From: Lactuca virosa
Lineage: Eukaryota > Streptophyta > Magnoliopsida > Asterales > Asteraceae
DNA: 64,000 bases
NCBI GenBank assembly: GCA_928212115.1
Contig: CAKMRJ010000001.1
Span: 363,672,974 to 363,736,973 of the forward strand
Direction: 5' to 3'
The notes under the pieces: generated by a model
Told to the model about the DNA's origin: nothing
Seen by the model: only the letters and a program-made list of their open reading frames with translations
Database searches by the model: none
Part shown: positions 23,341 through 35,029 of the stretch, piece by piece
Position numbering within the stretch: position 1 is the stretch's first letter
Layout of the letters: every line of letters starts with the position of its first letter
Made by a program: the position numbers and the translations under genes

Positions 23341-24101
23341 CATAGTTGTCAATCTCGTACGAGTCACGAGTCGACTCATTTTATACCCAAAACGAGGTGA
23401 CTCGGTGTATGACTCAGTTTTAGGTATGACTCGGTCAAAATTTACAAGTCCTTGTCCAATTCGTACCAAGTCGAGTCAACTCGTGACTCAGACGAGTATT
23501 GCGTGTCGTAGATAATCACATGATCCGGTGGGTAAACAAATTATCTAGCGGTTAATAACGATTTTTTTCTTGACTACTAGTCTGAGAACTGTTAAGAACA
23601 TTGGGGAGAAGACCAAGAATGTAGGAGTGTGGATTAGAGGTGCTAACAGAAAAAAGTTTAAAAAAAATACGAGAGTGTAGAGGTTAAGATCTTCAGATTC
23701 GAACGTAGAGCTTAAGATCTTCAGATTTGAACCCATGAACAGATGAACTTGTAGAAAGAAAAAGTTAGGTGAGAGTGTGTCAAGAGTGAAGACCTGCAGA
23801 AAAGATGTTATAACCCTAAATGCATTTTTCTTTATATATCAACATCTATACTAAATTTGTACTCCAACTTTCACCACATGTTTATATTAGCCCGTGCTCT
23901 ACTTTTTTTTAACACTCTAGGCCACGAAATATAATAGATGTTCATTAATATTCAATGAATATTATGTTTTATATATGTATTATATATTTATATATAATTT
24001 TTGTAAATATCATGAATCTTTCGAGTCGAGTCTCGATCCGAGTCACGAGTCAAAATTTTATATTTTCAAGTCACGCATCGAGTCACGAGTTAACAACTAT
24101 G
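23341..24101. mobile_element. CATAGTTGTC-type MITE (B1)
   Basis: Ends 'catagttgtcaa' and 'ttaacaactatg', flanked by TTATTATC and TTATTATT. Uninterrupted copy. Confidence 0.72.
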
Positions 24102-25083
24102 TTATTATTCATAACTATAGATTATTTCAAGAAATTAGTACACCCGATTTCTATCTTAGTGGAAGCTTAATATTAAAGTAAGCTAGTAAATAAAATCAAT
24201 AATAAAAGTCGTACAAAATGATAGATAAAGTAAAAGCAAAAAAAAACTGATAACCTAAAATTCTGATTAATATATTATCTTATCAAATCAGAAATCTAAT
24301 ATTTGAAGCTGAAACTTTGAAAGATACAAATCAGAAACAAGCATCATAATATTGTAGAATATTTGGAACAAATCAGAAAACATTTTACCTTGATGGGTGA
24401 AAAATCTGAAACTTAGGGCAATGCATTTCACTGTTCCTGTAATAATCAACTTTAGAGATTTCATGTACAAACAAAAATCAGAAACAAAGATTATAATCTT
24501 TCAGAAAAAGAAATATGATATACAAACTTAGATTGATAAGAAAAAATCAAATTCAAAAATCTAAAAGAAAAAAACGATATACAAATCTATAAGCTTTCAG
24601 AAACTAAAAGCATACCTTAAAGTTATCTAGATAAGTCCTAACAATTCTGGAATCAACATAAATTCAAAAGAAGATGGGCTGGTCATGAATCGAGATTGAG
24701 AGGTAGAAGACGAATGGCGGATTGTGAGAAAGTTTGAGAGATACGAGCGTGAGGAGTAAAGTATGAGAAAAATCAGAGTGGGAAGCACAGAGAAGTCAAA
24801 ATGTGAGTGTAAGAGAGAAGAGTAAATGACGATTCAAGATAGAGAGAATAACGATTCTAGAAGCGATGGTTGAATGCACTTCTAAGTTCTTATGTCAGGG
24901 GGAGAAGGCGACATCATGACGTCGACGATGCACGAGTTCCCACCTGATGTATATGACGATTCAATTACCATTATCGATGATGTCGATTATATTCACAACG
25001 CTTTTTAATTCCTGTTTTGGAGCTTCATTTGTTCATGACAATTCTAGATGCGCATTCATCTATCATCGAACATCGAACAAACC

Positions 25084-25223
25084 TAGGGATGGCAAAAAAG
25101 CCCGAACCCGACGGGGAAACCCAAAACCCGATCATTTCCGGTCGGGTATATGGTCGTTATCGGGTTTTTTATTGGGTTCGGGGCAGGGAGTGGGTTATCC
25201 TCGCCCCGACCCGCCCCGCCCCG

Positions 25224-25314
<91 letters not shown>

Positions 25315-25640
25315 CATTCTGCTGTGAATGATCATTTTTTATGTTTTGACATATTACACTAAACTTAAATCAAATAATTTTTTAATATAACGTTCAATTT
25401 ATTTTATTAAAGTGATGCATCATATTTTTAATTTACAAGGGAGGGTATAACATGTATGCTTTATAAGACATTGGGGTACCCTAAAACGGAATAAAGATTT
25501 CATTATGAATTGTTGTAAACCCGATAAGTTACCCAAAACCCGACGGGAAAACCCGAAACCCGATGGGCTCCCCGATAAGATACCCGAAAGATATCGGGGC
25601 GGGTTTGGGAAATCATACCCCGCACCAAACCAATTTCTTT
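25084..25640. mobile_element. GGGATGGCAAAA element fragment (B1)
   Basis: Starts 'tagggatggcaaaaaagccc', with 'cccgaaccc' and 'cggggcgggt' motifs around a long TA run. Right limit uncertain. Confidence 0.5.
25225..25313. repeat. (TA)n microsatellite (B1)
   Basis: About 89 bases of pure TA, longer than in A1 or A2. Confidence 0.97.
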
Positions 25641-25868
25641 ATTTGGGCTAACTTGAGTTTGGGCTAATTTGAGTTTGGGCTAAATTGGGAATCTGGTAAT
25701 TGGGCCCCTAAGAAATGTGTACATAATTGTTTATATGTATACAATATATAGACCATAAATTTTGGCCCACTTAGAGACGTGAACCATGGGCGGTCGCCTG
25801 GGTTGCTCATCGTCACGGTCGGCCCTAATGTTATATTTTGCAAATGAATATTATTTTGGGATAATGAC

Positions 25869-26183
25869 TTGAGAGGGTAACATACTATTGCTTTTGGTCA
25901 CATTTGGTCATTATACTTTTTTTCGTGCTCTAATAGCCATTTAACTTGTTGATTCGTGCAAATTTTCCCCTATGACTGATTATAGCCGGTTTCAACGATT
26001 GCATGGGTCTGATGTGGCTTTTTTATCCTAGGTGGCCAATGAGGTGGCATGTAGGCCCCGATTTTGCCTCCCATCTTCATTAAAGTTAAGAGTGAAGTCT
26101 CGTTTGGTCCTTAAATTCGATTAGGGAACCAAGTCTAATTAACCCCCAATTTTTTCTCCTTCAATCTTCAATCGGTCTCTATA
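25869..26183 (+). mobile_element. MULE-II 5' end and leader (B1)
   Basis: Same sequence as 9728-10043, ending at the ATG of the MuDR-like ORF. Confidence 0.5.
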
Positions 26184-26777
26184 ATGGCTTCATCACAATG
26201 TCCCACTGATCGAAACTTCATTGTAGTGGATTTCCACTACAATGGAACGTTTGCACCCAACCCATTAGTATACTTTGATCCCGACAGACAATCAGTAGGA
26301 GATGTTGACTTCAGTGCATTTGAGTACGAGGAGTTCATGGAATTCCTTCAAAAGCTCACCAGAACTAGAAGCAAAGATATCTACTTCTGCCTTCCACAAG
26401 AGTCTTTAAGTCATGGAATTCATACACTGGTGAATGACGGTGATTACAAAGAATTTTTGGATTTGGCTTATGCAAATGGGAGGAGAATGAATGTGTATGT
26501 AACGCCCCGTTCTAAGAGTAATTATTTATGGAATTCCCGTGATCAAGAGTAAGGGCGTTTTGGTCTTTTTATGGGCAATGGGTTTTGTTCGAGAAGGCTT
26601 CGGGTTGGGGTGTGTTGCTAGAAGCGCAGGGCTTCTCGCCACCTTTTCGTGGATATAAAGTTCGTCGGAAACGGACTTAGAATAAAGGAGTTATGGCACC
26701 TTGAAGATATTGACACTTATGGCACTTAATGGAAAAGTTGTCAAAGAAAGGCCATGCATGCTTGGGACACGCGTGGG

Positions 26778-27568
26778 TACGCCCAGCGTAATAGAGTAAA
26801 TGAAATGCGGAGTTCCTCGACGTACGCCCAGTGTACTGGATTTATGCCCAGCATACGTCCAGTGTCCAGAAACCCTAATTTTAGGGCCAGCCACTATATA
26901 AGGAACATTATGGTTCCAACCCTAGCCTCCATATCTGCCCTCTTACTCTCAGAAACCCTAAGTAGCCGTTTTCTTCCATGGTTGTGGATATTTGACCTTG
27001 GGGAGCTTGGTTTGGCAAAGGAGAGCCTAGGAGAAGAAAGAAGAAGTTGTCAAGGAAGGAGTTGGGTGGCTGGAGCTCGTAGATCTGGGAAGGCATCATC
27101 TTCTGGAGCCCTTTTGAGGTATAAAGCTTCTTGCTTGACATCTATTTTGTGTAGATGTATGTATGGTGAAGTTTTGACACCATTCTTGTCCCAAAAACCC
27201 ACATCTTGATGCATGATGTGTTTTGATTAAGATGAGTTGTCCTTTCAGACCATTGGAGAGGTCTTGAGTAAGAAAAATGAGGTCCCAATGGCTTTGGTTG
27301 TCCTATGTAAGAAATAGGAAGGTCTTATTGGGTTAAGACCTTGAGTTAAGAGCTTTATGGACGTCCCAAGTAATAAAGTTTGAGACGTTATGAATCCTAG
27401 GCATGTTTGGTGGATGGATCTGAAGTTTGGGCTTAAGAGCTTAAGCCATTAAGAACTTATGAGGAATTTTAGTCAGCAAGATTACGCCCCGCGTAAATGG
27501 ATGTACGCCCAGCGTAGTGGGTCAGTGTCTCGTTTCCAGTCCGCGAGCATCGAAGTACGCCCAACGTA
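26778..27568. repeat. Seven dispersed TACGC-CCA-GCGTA hairpin motifs in the LTR
   Basis: The 13-base interrupted palindrome TACGCCCAGCGTA occurs at 26778 and 27504, with variants at 26823, 26843, 26854, 27483 and 27556. The stem TACGC/GCGTA varies while the CCA centre is mostly kept. Confidence 0.8.
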
Positions 27569-28332
27569 CTCCCTCTGTTGGGTTTTTGATTTTGGGCCTT
27601 AAGTGATTGGGCTGTTTATAGGCTGGTGGGGCTTGGGCCGTGATTGAACATTATGGATGGAGTAATTTAGATCCAATAATTATTATGGACCTTGGATCTA
27701 GGCCCATTTGGTGAGGTGGGCCCAATTTAGTAAATTGGGCTAATATTGGGCTTTACATAAGGATTTGGTTTTGGGTCTTGGCCCAATAAGAGGATGATGG
27801 ACTTAATAAGTGCTGTGGGCCCTTGGCCTAGAAAGTCATGATAGTGTATAATGAGATGATTTTTGCATGTGATAGTGGGGATTCCCGGTGAATCAGCAGT
27901 CAGAGATTTGTAGGATTTCGGCAGTGGTAAGGTGAGTTTTCCTCACTGTACTCAAGGGTCTAAGGCACCAAGGCCGGCCCTTTGAATTGTTGTTAGAGCT
28001 TGTTATATTATGTGATGATATGCTTGCTAGTATTCTGGTGGATAAGATAGTGATATGAGAGTATGCCTTTTACCTAGTATCCTAGAGAGATGGATAGTTG
28101 TATGATGGCTAGTTCTGTTGGATCAGCGCCCTGGTAGTTGGGTAGTGATTATTTATAGACCGGTAGTGGGTCTTGCATTATGTACGCTGGTAGGAGGATA
28201 CCTACGGGTTATGTATGTTGAGCAGTGGTAGAGGGTATTCCATCCCGGTAGGATGATAGGGCCCTAGTGTGCTAGTTCTGTAGAGTGTTATGTGGTTGCC
28301 TGATATGTGTGCATGTCTGCTAGAGTAGATTG

Positions 28333-28800
28333 GCATTCCAACCCGATGGTTGTGGGCCAGGAGTATTCCATCCCGGTAGGATGATTGGACTCATAGTAGT
28401 TTGGCATTCCAACCCGATGGTTGAGGGGCCTGGGGTATTCCATCCCAAGGGATGATTGGACCCATAATAATAGTAGTAGTTACTGTATGTATAGGAAGTG
28501 GGGCATTCCAACCCGATGGTTGTGGGCCAGGAGTATTCCATCCCGGTAGGATGATTGGACTCATAGTATGTTGGCATTCCAACCCGATGGTTGAGGGGCC
28601 TGGGGTATTCCATCCTAAGGGATGATTGGACCCATAGTAGCTATTGTTGTATGTATAAGAGTTTGGGCATTCCAACCCGATGGTTGTGGGCCGAGAGTTT
28701 TCCATCCCGGTAGGATGATTGGGCTCGCGTTATCCAGGCATTCCAACCCGATGGTTGAGGGTCGGGGGTATTCCAACCGGAAGGTTGAATGGACCCGTAG
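28333..28800. repeat. Tandem repeat block in the LTR, period about 167 bp
   Basis: 'gcattccaacccgatggttg' recurs at about 28333, 28403, 28503, 28573, 28667 and 28737. Spacings of 70, 100, 70, 94 and 70 show a dimer-based unit of 164-170 bases repeated about three times, interleaved with 'tattccatcccggtaggatg'. Confidence 0.88.
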
Positions 28801-29967
28801 TATGTTGTTCTTTGCTGTATGTGTATGTTTTTGTGTGTATGGGTACTTTGGGGGAAACTCACTAAGCTTTCGGGCTTACAGTTGTGGTTTATTGTTTCAG
28901 GAGATCGTAGCAAGGCGAAGGCGTGATCGTACCGCTCCTCATGCTTATGTTTTATGCGTTATGGTTCTGGGGAAATACTCTGATGTTTAAACGGTTTTGA
29001 AAACAAGATGTATGAACGTAATGGCTTTTGAATGAAATAAAATGTTTTAATTGGTTGAAATTTTTGGTCGTTATAGTGTATGTGGACCACTATAATGAAC
29101 CAATCTTCGAACGGATTGAGGAAGAGGAAAATGAAGATCAAGACTACAGCTGTGAAGAGGATGAAGACTCGGTATTGTCGAACACTTATTATGTTGACCA
29201 TGAAGAAGATGATGCTGAATATCCATTCCCAGCCAATAAAACCATGGGTGACAGGTTCTTAAACAAACTTTGTCTACACACATTAAATGTAGATGATGTA
29301 TATGAAGATGTTGAATATGTTGAACCTCAATACCTTGTACATGATGATAGAAAACCATGGAATCAGATGAAACCAATGTTAGGTATGCGATTTTCTAACC
29401 CTGATGAGCTTAAAAACATGTTGAGCAACTATGCAGTTGCTAATGGATATGATCTCTGGTTTGAAAAAAATGACTCCCAAAGGTTGTTAGTTAAGTGTTG
29501 CAAAAAAAAGCAAGTCACCTACTTGTCCATTTAGACTTTGGGCCTCTTGGATGAGTAAAGAGAGGACTTTTAAGATAAAATCTTTAGTTAGTGAACATAA
29601 TTGTAGCAGGGTGTTTAAGTTTGGGTCCATAGTAACTTATAAGTGGTTAGGCAAACAGTTTATGAGTGAAATTATAGAGCAGCCAAAAATGAGTGTTAGG
29701 AAGATGAAAGCTAAAGTTTCAACAACATTCAATATAAATGTGAGTGTGGGGCAATGCAGAAATGCAAAGAAATTTGCATTACAAGAAATTGAAGGAAGTC
29801 TAATTGAACATTATGGGAGATTATGGTCATATGGTCATGAAATTCTGAGGACAAACCTTGGGTCTACTATGAGGATGGATGTAGACATCATCCCAGATTC
29901 CACAACTTTGTTTTCTAAGTACTATGTCTGCTATAAATATATGTGATTTTCTAACATGTGCCATAAG

Positions 29968-30152
29968 ACATGTGTAAGAAATATTAATTATAAGGAATAT
30001 TACCATAATTAAATATGAAATACTTTAGTTATAAAGAATATTCTTCATAATTAACACATTTTACATTTTTCAATGAATAATATTCTTTATAATTAATGTA
30101 TTTCACATTTAATTATGGTAATATTTCTCATAATTAATATTTATTATGTGTG
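29968..30152. mobile_element. Foldback MITE (B1)
   Basis: Same inverted-repeat element as at 11245-11428, just after the MuDR-like stop codon. Confidence 0.75.
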
Positions 30153-30509
30153 TCCTAAAGGTATATTTGATAAGATATATAAACTAATAAACAACATAAT
30201 TATATAATATTTTTTATTTTGTAAAATGCTACAATAAATATTCTTATTTGTCTCAATCAATTCATCTTAAATACAGACAAATTACATAAATTGTCCCCAT
30301 GATTTGTTCTAATGTATGATATCATCCTTATAAAGATTTTTTTATTCAGAAGATCCCTGAGATTGGTTTTATTTCAACTGTAGCACCTGATCTCATTAAA
30401 ATGATGATTTGCCCTTAATGATATTTTTAAATTATTATTAGAAACAATTAAGTCCACAACCCACTCCATTCCTCTTCGTTCTCCAACTTATATCTCGGAG
30501 AAGATCGAC

Positions 30510-30727
30510 ATGAAACCCCCACAACGTCCTTTTCATTTTATTCCCTACACAAAGGCTAGAAAAAACCTAAAACATATATTTCCATGGACAAAATCACGTA
30601 ACCCAACGATGCATCAACTTTATGTACAACTTTACCACGATCAAATTCTCTTTATAACCAATAACACACAAAGAGTGGTAAGCATTAGGTTTCACCTGAT
30701 GACATACATACAAATAGTAATACACAT

Positions 30728-30728
<1 letters not shown>
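30510..30728 (+). CDS. Short conserved ORF inside MULE-III, unknown (B1)
   Basis: Same frame as at 11789, with several amino-acid substitutions (MKPPQRPFHFIPYT...). It reads on into the TA microsatellite, so the apparent Ile-Tyr tail is not protein evidence. Confidence 0.3.

Positions 30729-30730
<2 letters not shown>

Positions 30731-30795
<65 letters not shown>
30731..30795. repeat. (TA)n microsatellite (B1)
   Basis: Pure TA run of about 65 bases. Confidence 0.97.
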
Positions 30796-30797
<2 letters not shown>

Positions 30798-31174
30798 TCA
30801 TAAATAATAACCAAATATTACAAAGATCAACTTCACACAAAATATGGAAAACATTATGTTGCATATGCTTTTGGATCTTAATCGCCAACAAAAATAAACC
30901 ATGTTGTTCACCAATGCACTTTTAGAAGTCATCGGAGCACATGTCAAACTCCAAGAACCCTAGCAATTAATGTGTCTTAAATATCAACAGAACAAAGATT
31001 AACTTAGAAACTGTTTGAGTGAAAAAATAGCTATGGATGAAAGTCAAATATTATGCTAAACCACGGGGATAATTTGTGTAATTTACTATCTTACATTACT
31101 AGCAGTTAATGCATCTTAAATATTAGCATGGTGCACTATTTCCTCTCATGGGATAGATTGAGAACCCAACTGTC

Positions 31175-31183
31175 TATAAAAAA
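31175..31183 (+). promoter_or_regulatory. TATA box of SPH (B1)
   Basis: 'tataaaaaa' about 60 bases before the ATG at 31235, a usual distance for a plant promoter with a short leader. The whole upstream spacer back to the MULE-III end is only about 150 bases. Confidence 0.6.
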
Positions 31184-31234
31184 CCAACTATTACAATTTA
31201 TGAAATTAAGTTTCTTATAAACCTGTCATATACA

Positions 31235-31708
31235 ATGCGTAGCCTCTTGATTTGTCTCATCCTAGCATTTTCCTTCCCTTCCATCACAAATTCTTGCTTC
31301 TTTACTCCACAATGGAAGATGTATATTATTAACGGTACTCCTGATAATATTCTTATGCATGTTAGATCAAAAGATGATGATCTCGGGAAACATAATGTCA
31401 CTTCAAATGGTTATTATCATTGGTCATTTTGTGATAGACTTGATAGCACAACAACATTTGATGCTGAGTTTTGGTGGGGTCAATCATATGATTGCTTGGA
31501 AGCGTTTGCTAAACTTGCGCGAAGAACGTGCGATAGGTTTGGAGGGATTGGATTTCGTGTTGTTTATTGTTATTGGCAATTAAGATCTGATGGATTTTAT
31601 ATATCTCCGGTGAATGTATCATTCCCTAATCCATCATGGGCGTTTTCTAAACCTTGGGGTTCAGGTGGAACGCTTTGTAGTACGCATATAGTATCGAATA
31701 AAGCATGA
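31235..31708 (+). CDS. S-protein homologue (plant self-incompatibility S1 family), intact (B1)
   Basis: 157 residues, single exon, as usual for the family. Residues 1-20 are a signal peptide (MRSLLICLILAFSFPSITNS), so the product should be secreted. Family marks are the 'SKDDDLG' block (45-51), 'YHWSFCD' (61-67), 'TTTFDAEFWW' (72-81), and 'CYWQLRSDGFY' (112-122), matching the C-x-W...DG-Y motif near the domain end. Asn at 33, 54 and 127 lie in N-glycosylation sequons. Two positions that are usually Cys in the family (after His in H-C-x-S and in F-x-C before the aromatic pair) are Val43 and Ala77 here. Mature Cys are 21, 66, 87, 99, 112 and 148. S1 proteins act as secreted signals; the Papaver member is the stigma self-incompatibility ligand, but most homologues have no known role. 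The start is the only ATG giving the signal peptide. Confidence 0.93.
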   Translation: MRSLLICLILAFSFPSITNSCFFTPQWKMYIINGTPDNILMHVRSKDDDLGKHNVTSNGYYHWSFCDRLDSTTTFDAEFWWGQSYDCLEAFAKLARRTCDRFGGIGFRVVYCYWQLRSDGFYISPVNVSFPNPSWAFSKPWGSGGTLCSTHIVSNKA

Positions 31709-32007
31709 TGAAATTAATATATTTTGATAGTTAATCTTTATGTGTGCATAGTGTGTTTATGCATTTATTTACTACTGTGAAAGTGTCCTTTTAAAAAAAA
31801 TCTTACTATTAGGGTATTTTGATATAATTGCTTTTTTAAATAATTATAACAAACATTTAAGTCATTAAAATAATAAACATATTCATTAAATTTTGATAAA
31901 CAGAAATATGAGATGAAAGACGAGTTGGCGAAAAAATATACAAATATTGAAAAATAACAAAGGATATTCACAAAATAACAAAATAACCATCTCCTTTATG
32001 ATATATT

Positions 32008-32122
32008 TCAAATCGGTGTTGAATCTTGTTTATTATTGGTTCGACCTGATGAAATTTATATATTTGCTTTGAATATATCGCTTCCTCATGCTTTATGGAC
32101 GTTTGTTAAACTTGGGGTCATG
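32008..32122 (+). pseudogene. Decayed 3' fragment of a second S-protein homologue (B1)
   Basis: In one frame residues L-V-R-P-D-E-I-Y-I...N-I-S-L-P...W-T-F-V-K align with Q-L-R-S-D-G-F-Y-I...N-V-S-F-P...W-A-F-S-K of the intact SPH 300 bases upstream. Only the last third of the domain is detectable. It implies that the ancestral unit held two tandem SPH genes. Confidence 0.72.
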
Positions 32123-32890
32123 GGTTTCCTCTAATTTGCTCCAGATAATGAAGAAATTTTAAGACCCTTGATTAAATTATTTACTATAAGGTTTATATAC
32201 AATATCATTAACTCTTTAGTTTTAGATACAACCCTTTAATTTAACATATAACTTCTCACATTTACCTACTTTTGTCCTCATAGATATTTATAGAGTAGGT
32301 TTCCCAGTAAAAGTGTAAACTATCACATAACGTCCCTGTACCACGCCTGCATCTTCTGCTTAGACGTCTACCCAATCTCCCTTTAACTACCATGGTTGAA
32401 TACAGTTGAGAATGGAGACTGGATTCAACTGCTGCCCATGTCCTCCTTCTTCAACCAATATACAGAAGGCACTATCCGAGTTTACGGAAGCCACTATCTG
32501 ATTCTGCACAGCCACGTTCACACTCTATTTCCGCTATATAAGACGGATTATGATCAGTTCATTATGTGACGTTTACTGTAATTGGGATTTAACAATATTT
32601 TTTGTATAAATAACCTAGAAGAAGAATAACCCAATGTACTTTTATTTCTTTAATTCATTGCGTGTCATTTATTGGATTTGGGATTCACCTTTCAACTCCA
32701 TGTTACTTCAATCGCCATAACTTTTCTTCCCCACATTCTTCTTCCTATCTACCCACTTTCCCCACAATTCTCCTTAAACCCTTCACTATTTAGGGTTTTT
32801 GGTGTTGCAATTGAAGTTTATTGTATTTTTAGGATCCATTCTCTTATAATATGTTGATTTTTGTTTTACTCTTAAGCTTGTATCGAACAG
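32123..32890. other. Unassigned interval with B-specific leader-like sequence
   Basis: Parallel to 13273-13835 but with about 210 extra bases (about 32590-32795). These contain 'tgtataaataacc' (TATA-like) and CT/C-rich sequence ending 'tttagggttttt', which looks like a plant promoter and 5' leader. The A units lack it, so B1 seems to keep the fuller version of a decayed gene. Confidence 0.4.
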
Positions 32891-32967
32891 AATCAAGAGC
32901 GGGGTAGATGTTTGGCGCTCTGGGACTACTAAAGAAGACATTGCTTCTCTGCCAAACCTTCAAAAAG
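32891..32967 (+). other. Exon-like segment (B1)
   Basis: 77 bases from after 'aacag' to before 'gtaagt', open as SGVDVWRSGTTKEDIASLPN. The donor is a consensus one. Protein not recognised. Confidence 0.38.
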
Positions 32968-33092
<125 letters not shown>

Positions 33093-34722
33093 CGGAAATT
33101 GGTTTCAAGCTACTAATAATTTGAATTGGTCATTTTATTTGCTTTCTTTGATGAAAATAATATGTTGTTTACACCGGAACAAGTGCATAATGCTTTGCGG
33201 TGGCATTTAATTTTGACATATCAATAAGGAAATGACTTCTTGAGGTATATCTTTTTTTTTTTAATTATACCATGTTGAAATAATTCAAATTGTTATTGAT
33301 ATCCCATATTCATATTAGATGATGCATAATTTTGGGTATCGGTTGGAGGAGGAAAAGGTTTGATTAATAGCAAGAGATATAGTTGTATTGTAGTGATATG
33401 TAGATGCAATAGAGAAGTCTATTATTCCAAGTAAGATTCTATATTCTATTTGCTTTTGACAAACAGTAATATGTATTCAAAACTGTGCTTATTGTTTAAG
33501 GAGATTCAGTGCACTGTAGCCTCCAATTAATCATGTATATTGCTAATCTTTGCATTTACCACTATCATGTATTATTTTATATATTCCACCACACCATTAT
33601 GTTTAGTCTCTATTTTGTTAATACGAACATTTAATCTAATGAAAATGTACATTTTGGGGATATTGTACCAATTTTTTCGATTTGCTAATGGATTTTCATG
33701 TTTTGAAGCTGACTGCATTGAATTCATACTTATTTTCAAACGTTTAACATACTTTTTGTTGTTTTTTGGCATATAGGAAGGAATGAAGGAAGACGTAATT
33801 ATGTACTATAGTGCTTTATCATTAATATGAACTTCTATATTTCTTCATATATTCTCCCCCTCTTTTTTGTAGTCTTTTTTACTTTCTATGTGTGATGGCC
33901 CAATTTACTTTTACATGGGGTGAGGCTGACTAGAAGACATTGGAAAACTCAGAAATTTTCATCAAACAAACAAAGGAGCATTGATCTCTTCATATTTCCT
34001 ATCATTCTTTCACATGAGAGCTATAATTTTCAAACACCTATCTTTATTCATTATTCAGTTTACATCCTTACAAATTTCAAATGATTAACCATAATTAATA
34101 AATTGTAATTCTAAATCCAATGGTATTTAAAATTAAACTTTGATTTATTTTGTTTTAATTATGATTTGAAACACTGTCTTCAAAAATTGTTTTTTGTTTT
34201 TATATATTTTCTCTAATATTATAATAGAACTCAAAAATGATGTCATGCTTTTATGTTTTGGTCTAAAACTATAATCTCATTTTTCCATGGATTGAAATTC
34301 AGTTGCTCCAAAAAAAATTCTCAAGAGTACCATTGGGTCTCTCATTTTTCGGACATTTTTGCCCCTGATGCAAAGCTTTTGTGGGATAAGTAAGCTCATT
34401 TTCCATCCGGTCAATGTGTATAACTACAGTCTAGATATTATAGGGTCATTAAGATTAAAACAACCCTCAAGTATGCAATTAAATATAATCCTCACTGATT
34501 GAGCAATCAATCTCGGTGTCTTTGTTTGCAATTAGACAAATACCATTTTTTAGACCTTTGAAAGTATATTTTCCTAATAAGACAAAAAATGAAAACACAA
34601 TGTTTGTTATGGAGTTAAAAACTTTAGATTAAAATGCCTTAATAAGGAAAAAGTTTTAAAATTGAAATGTTATAGTAATAAAACAAAAGAAATTGCGTAG
34701 CTATTATACAGGAACATATGAA

Positions 34723-34723
34723 G

Positions 34724-34750
<27 letters not shown>
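34723..34750. repeat. (TA)n microsatellite
   Basis: Short TA run in the B1-specific segment. Confidence 0.9.
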
Positions 34751-34754
<4 letters not shown>

Positions 34755-35011
34755 CTCTATTACTCTAAGTTTTTCAAAGTTTTGCCTATTACTCTAAGTT
34801 TTCCCATAAAAGTTTCAACACATTGCCACTTTTGGTTCCTTCTCAACTTTTTACCTCATTTGTTTCAAGAGTTGATACTTTTGGTCCCCCGACTTCGATA
34901 TTCTCTAATGATAGCCACAAAGAGTTCAAGAGTTTTCCACTTTTAGTACCTGGCATTTACCAAATGTGACACCTCATGTTTTTGCCACATTAGTTTGTGG
35001 AGTTGTCGCTT

Positions 35012-35029
35012 CCCCCCCCCCCCCCCCCC
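35012..35029. repeat. Poly-C run of 18
   Basis: Homopolymer; the exact length may be a sequencing artefact. Confidence 0.9.

Larger units (their letters stand above)
22857..25827 (-). mobile_element. hAT relic with nested elements (B1)
   Basis: Ends 'cacggccagtcc' and 'cggccct(a)', with ATGTTATA at 22849-22856 and 25828-25835. Same organisation as in A1: transposase C-terminal remnant at the left, leader-like segment at the right, nested MITE and GGGATGGC element. Confidence 0.75.
26498..29075 (+). mobile_element. Solo LTR, 2578 bp, with GTGTA target duplication
   Basis: Ends TGTAACGCC...GGTCGTTATA (TG...TA; short inverted ends TGTAACG/CGTTATA), flanked by GTGTA at 26493-26497 and 29076-29080. 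The empty site is visible in A1 and A2. No internal coding region exists, so this is what remains after LTR-LTR recombination, or a very long LTR on its own. The length suggests a Gypsy-type family; that is inference. It contains hairpin motifs and a tandem repeat block. Confidence 0.88.
26184..29946 (+). pseudogene. MuDR-type ORF split by a solo LTR (B1)
   Basis: The 5' part (26184-26497) holds the PB1-like domain up to 'MNVYV'. The remainder resumes at 29081 after the LTR and its target duplication. A second lesion, one extra base in the A-run near 29508, shifts the frame within the zinc-binding-like segment, and the last part reads in another frame from 29551 to 29946. As in the other units, the ORF ends before the DDE domain. 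Confidence 0.88.
30278..31082. mobile_element. MULE-III-like element with TIRs (B1)
   Basis: Inverted 'caaattacataaattgtccc' and 'ggggataatttgtgtaattt' ends. Contains the short ORF at 30510 and a TA run. Confidence 0.55.

Noticed and set aside
25225..25313. Open frames with long Ile-Tyr alternation over the TA runs (also 30731, 51807, 54724)
   Set aside because: They are translations of pure TA microsatellites, not proteins.
28333..28800. Possible CRISPR-like array
   Set aside because: The spacers are themselves repeated and the setting is a plant LTR; it is an ordinary tandem repeat.
28320..28913. Pro/Trp/Asn-rich minus-strand ORFs
   Set aside because: They translate the 167-base tandem repeat of the solo LTR; their repeat follows the DNA period.
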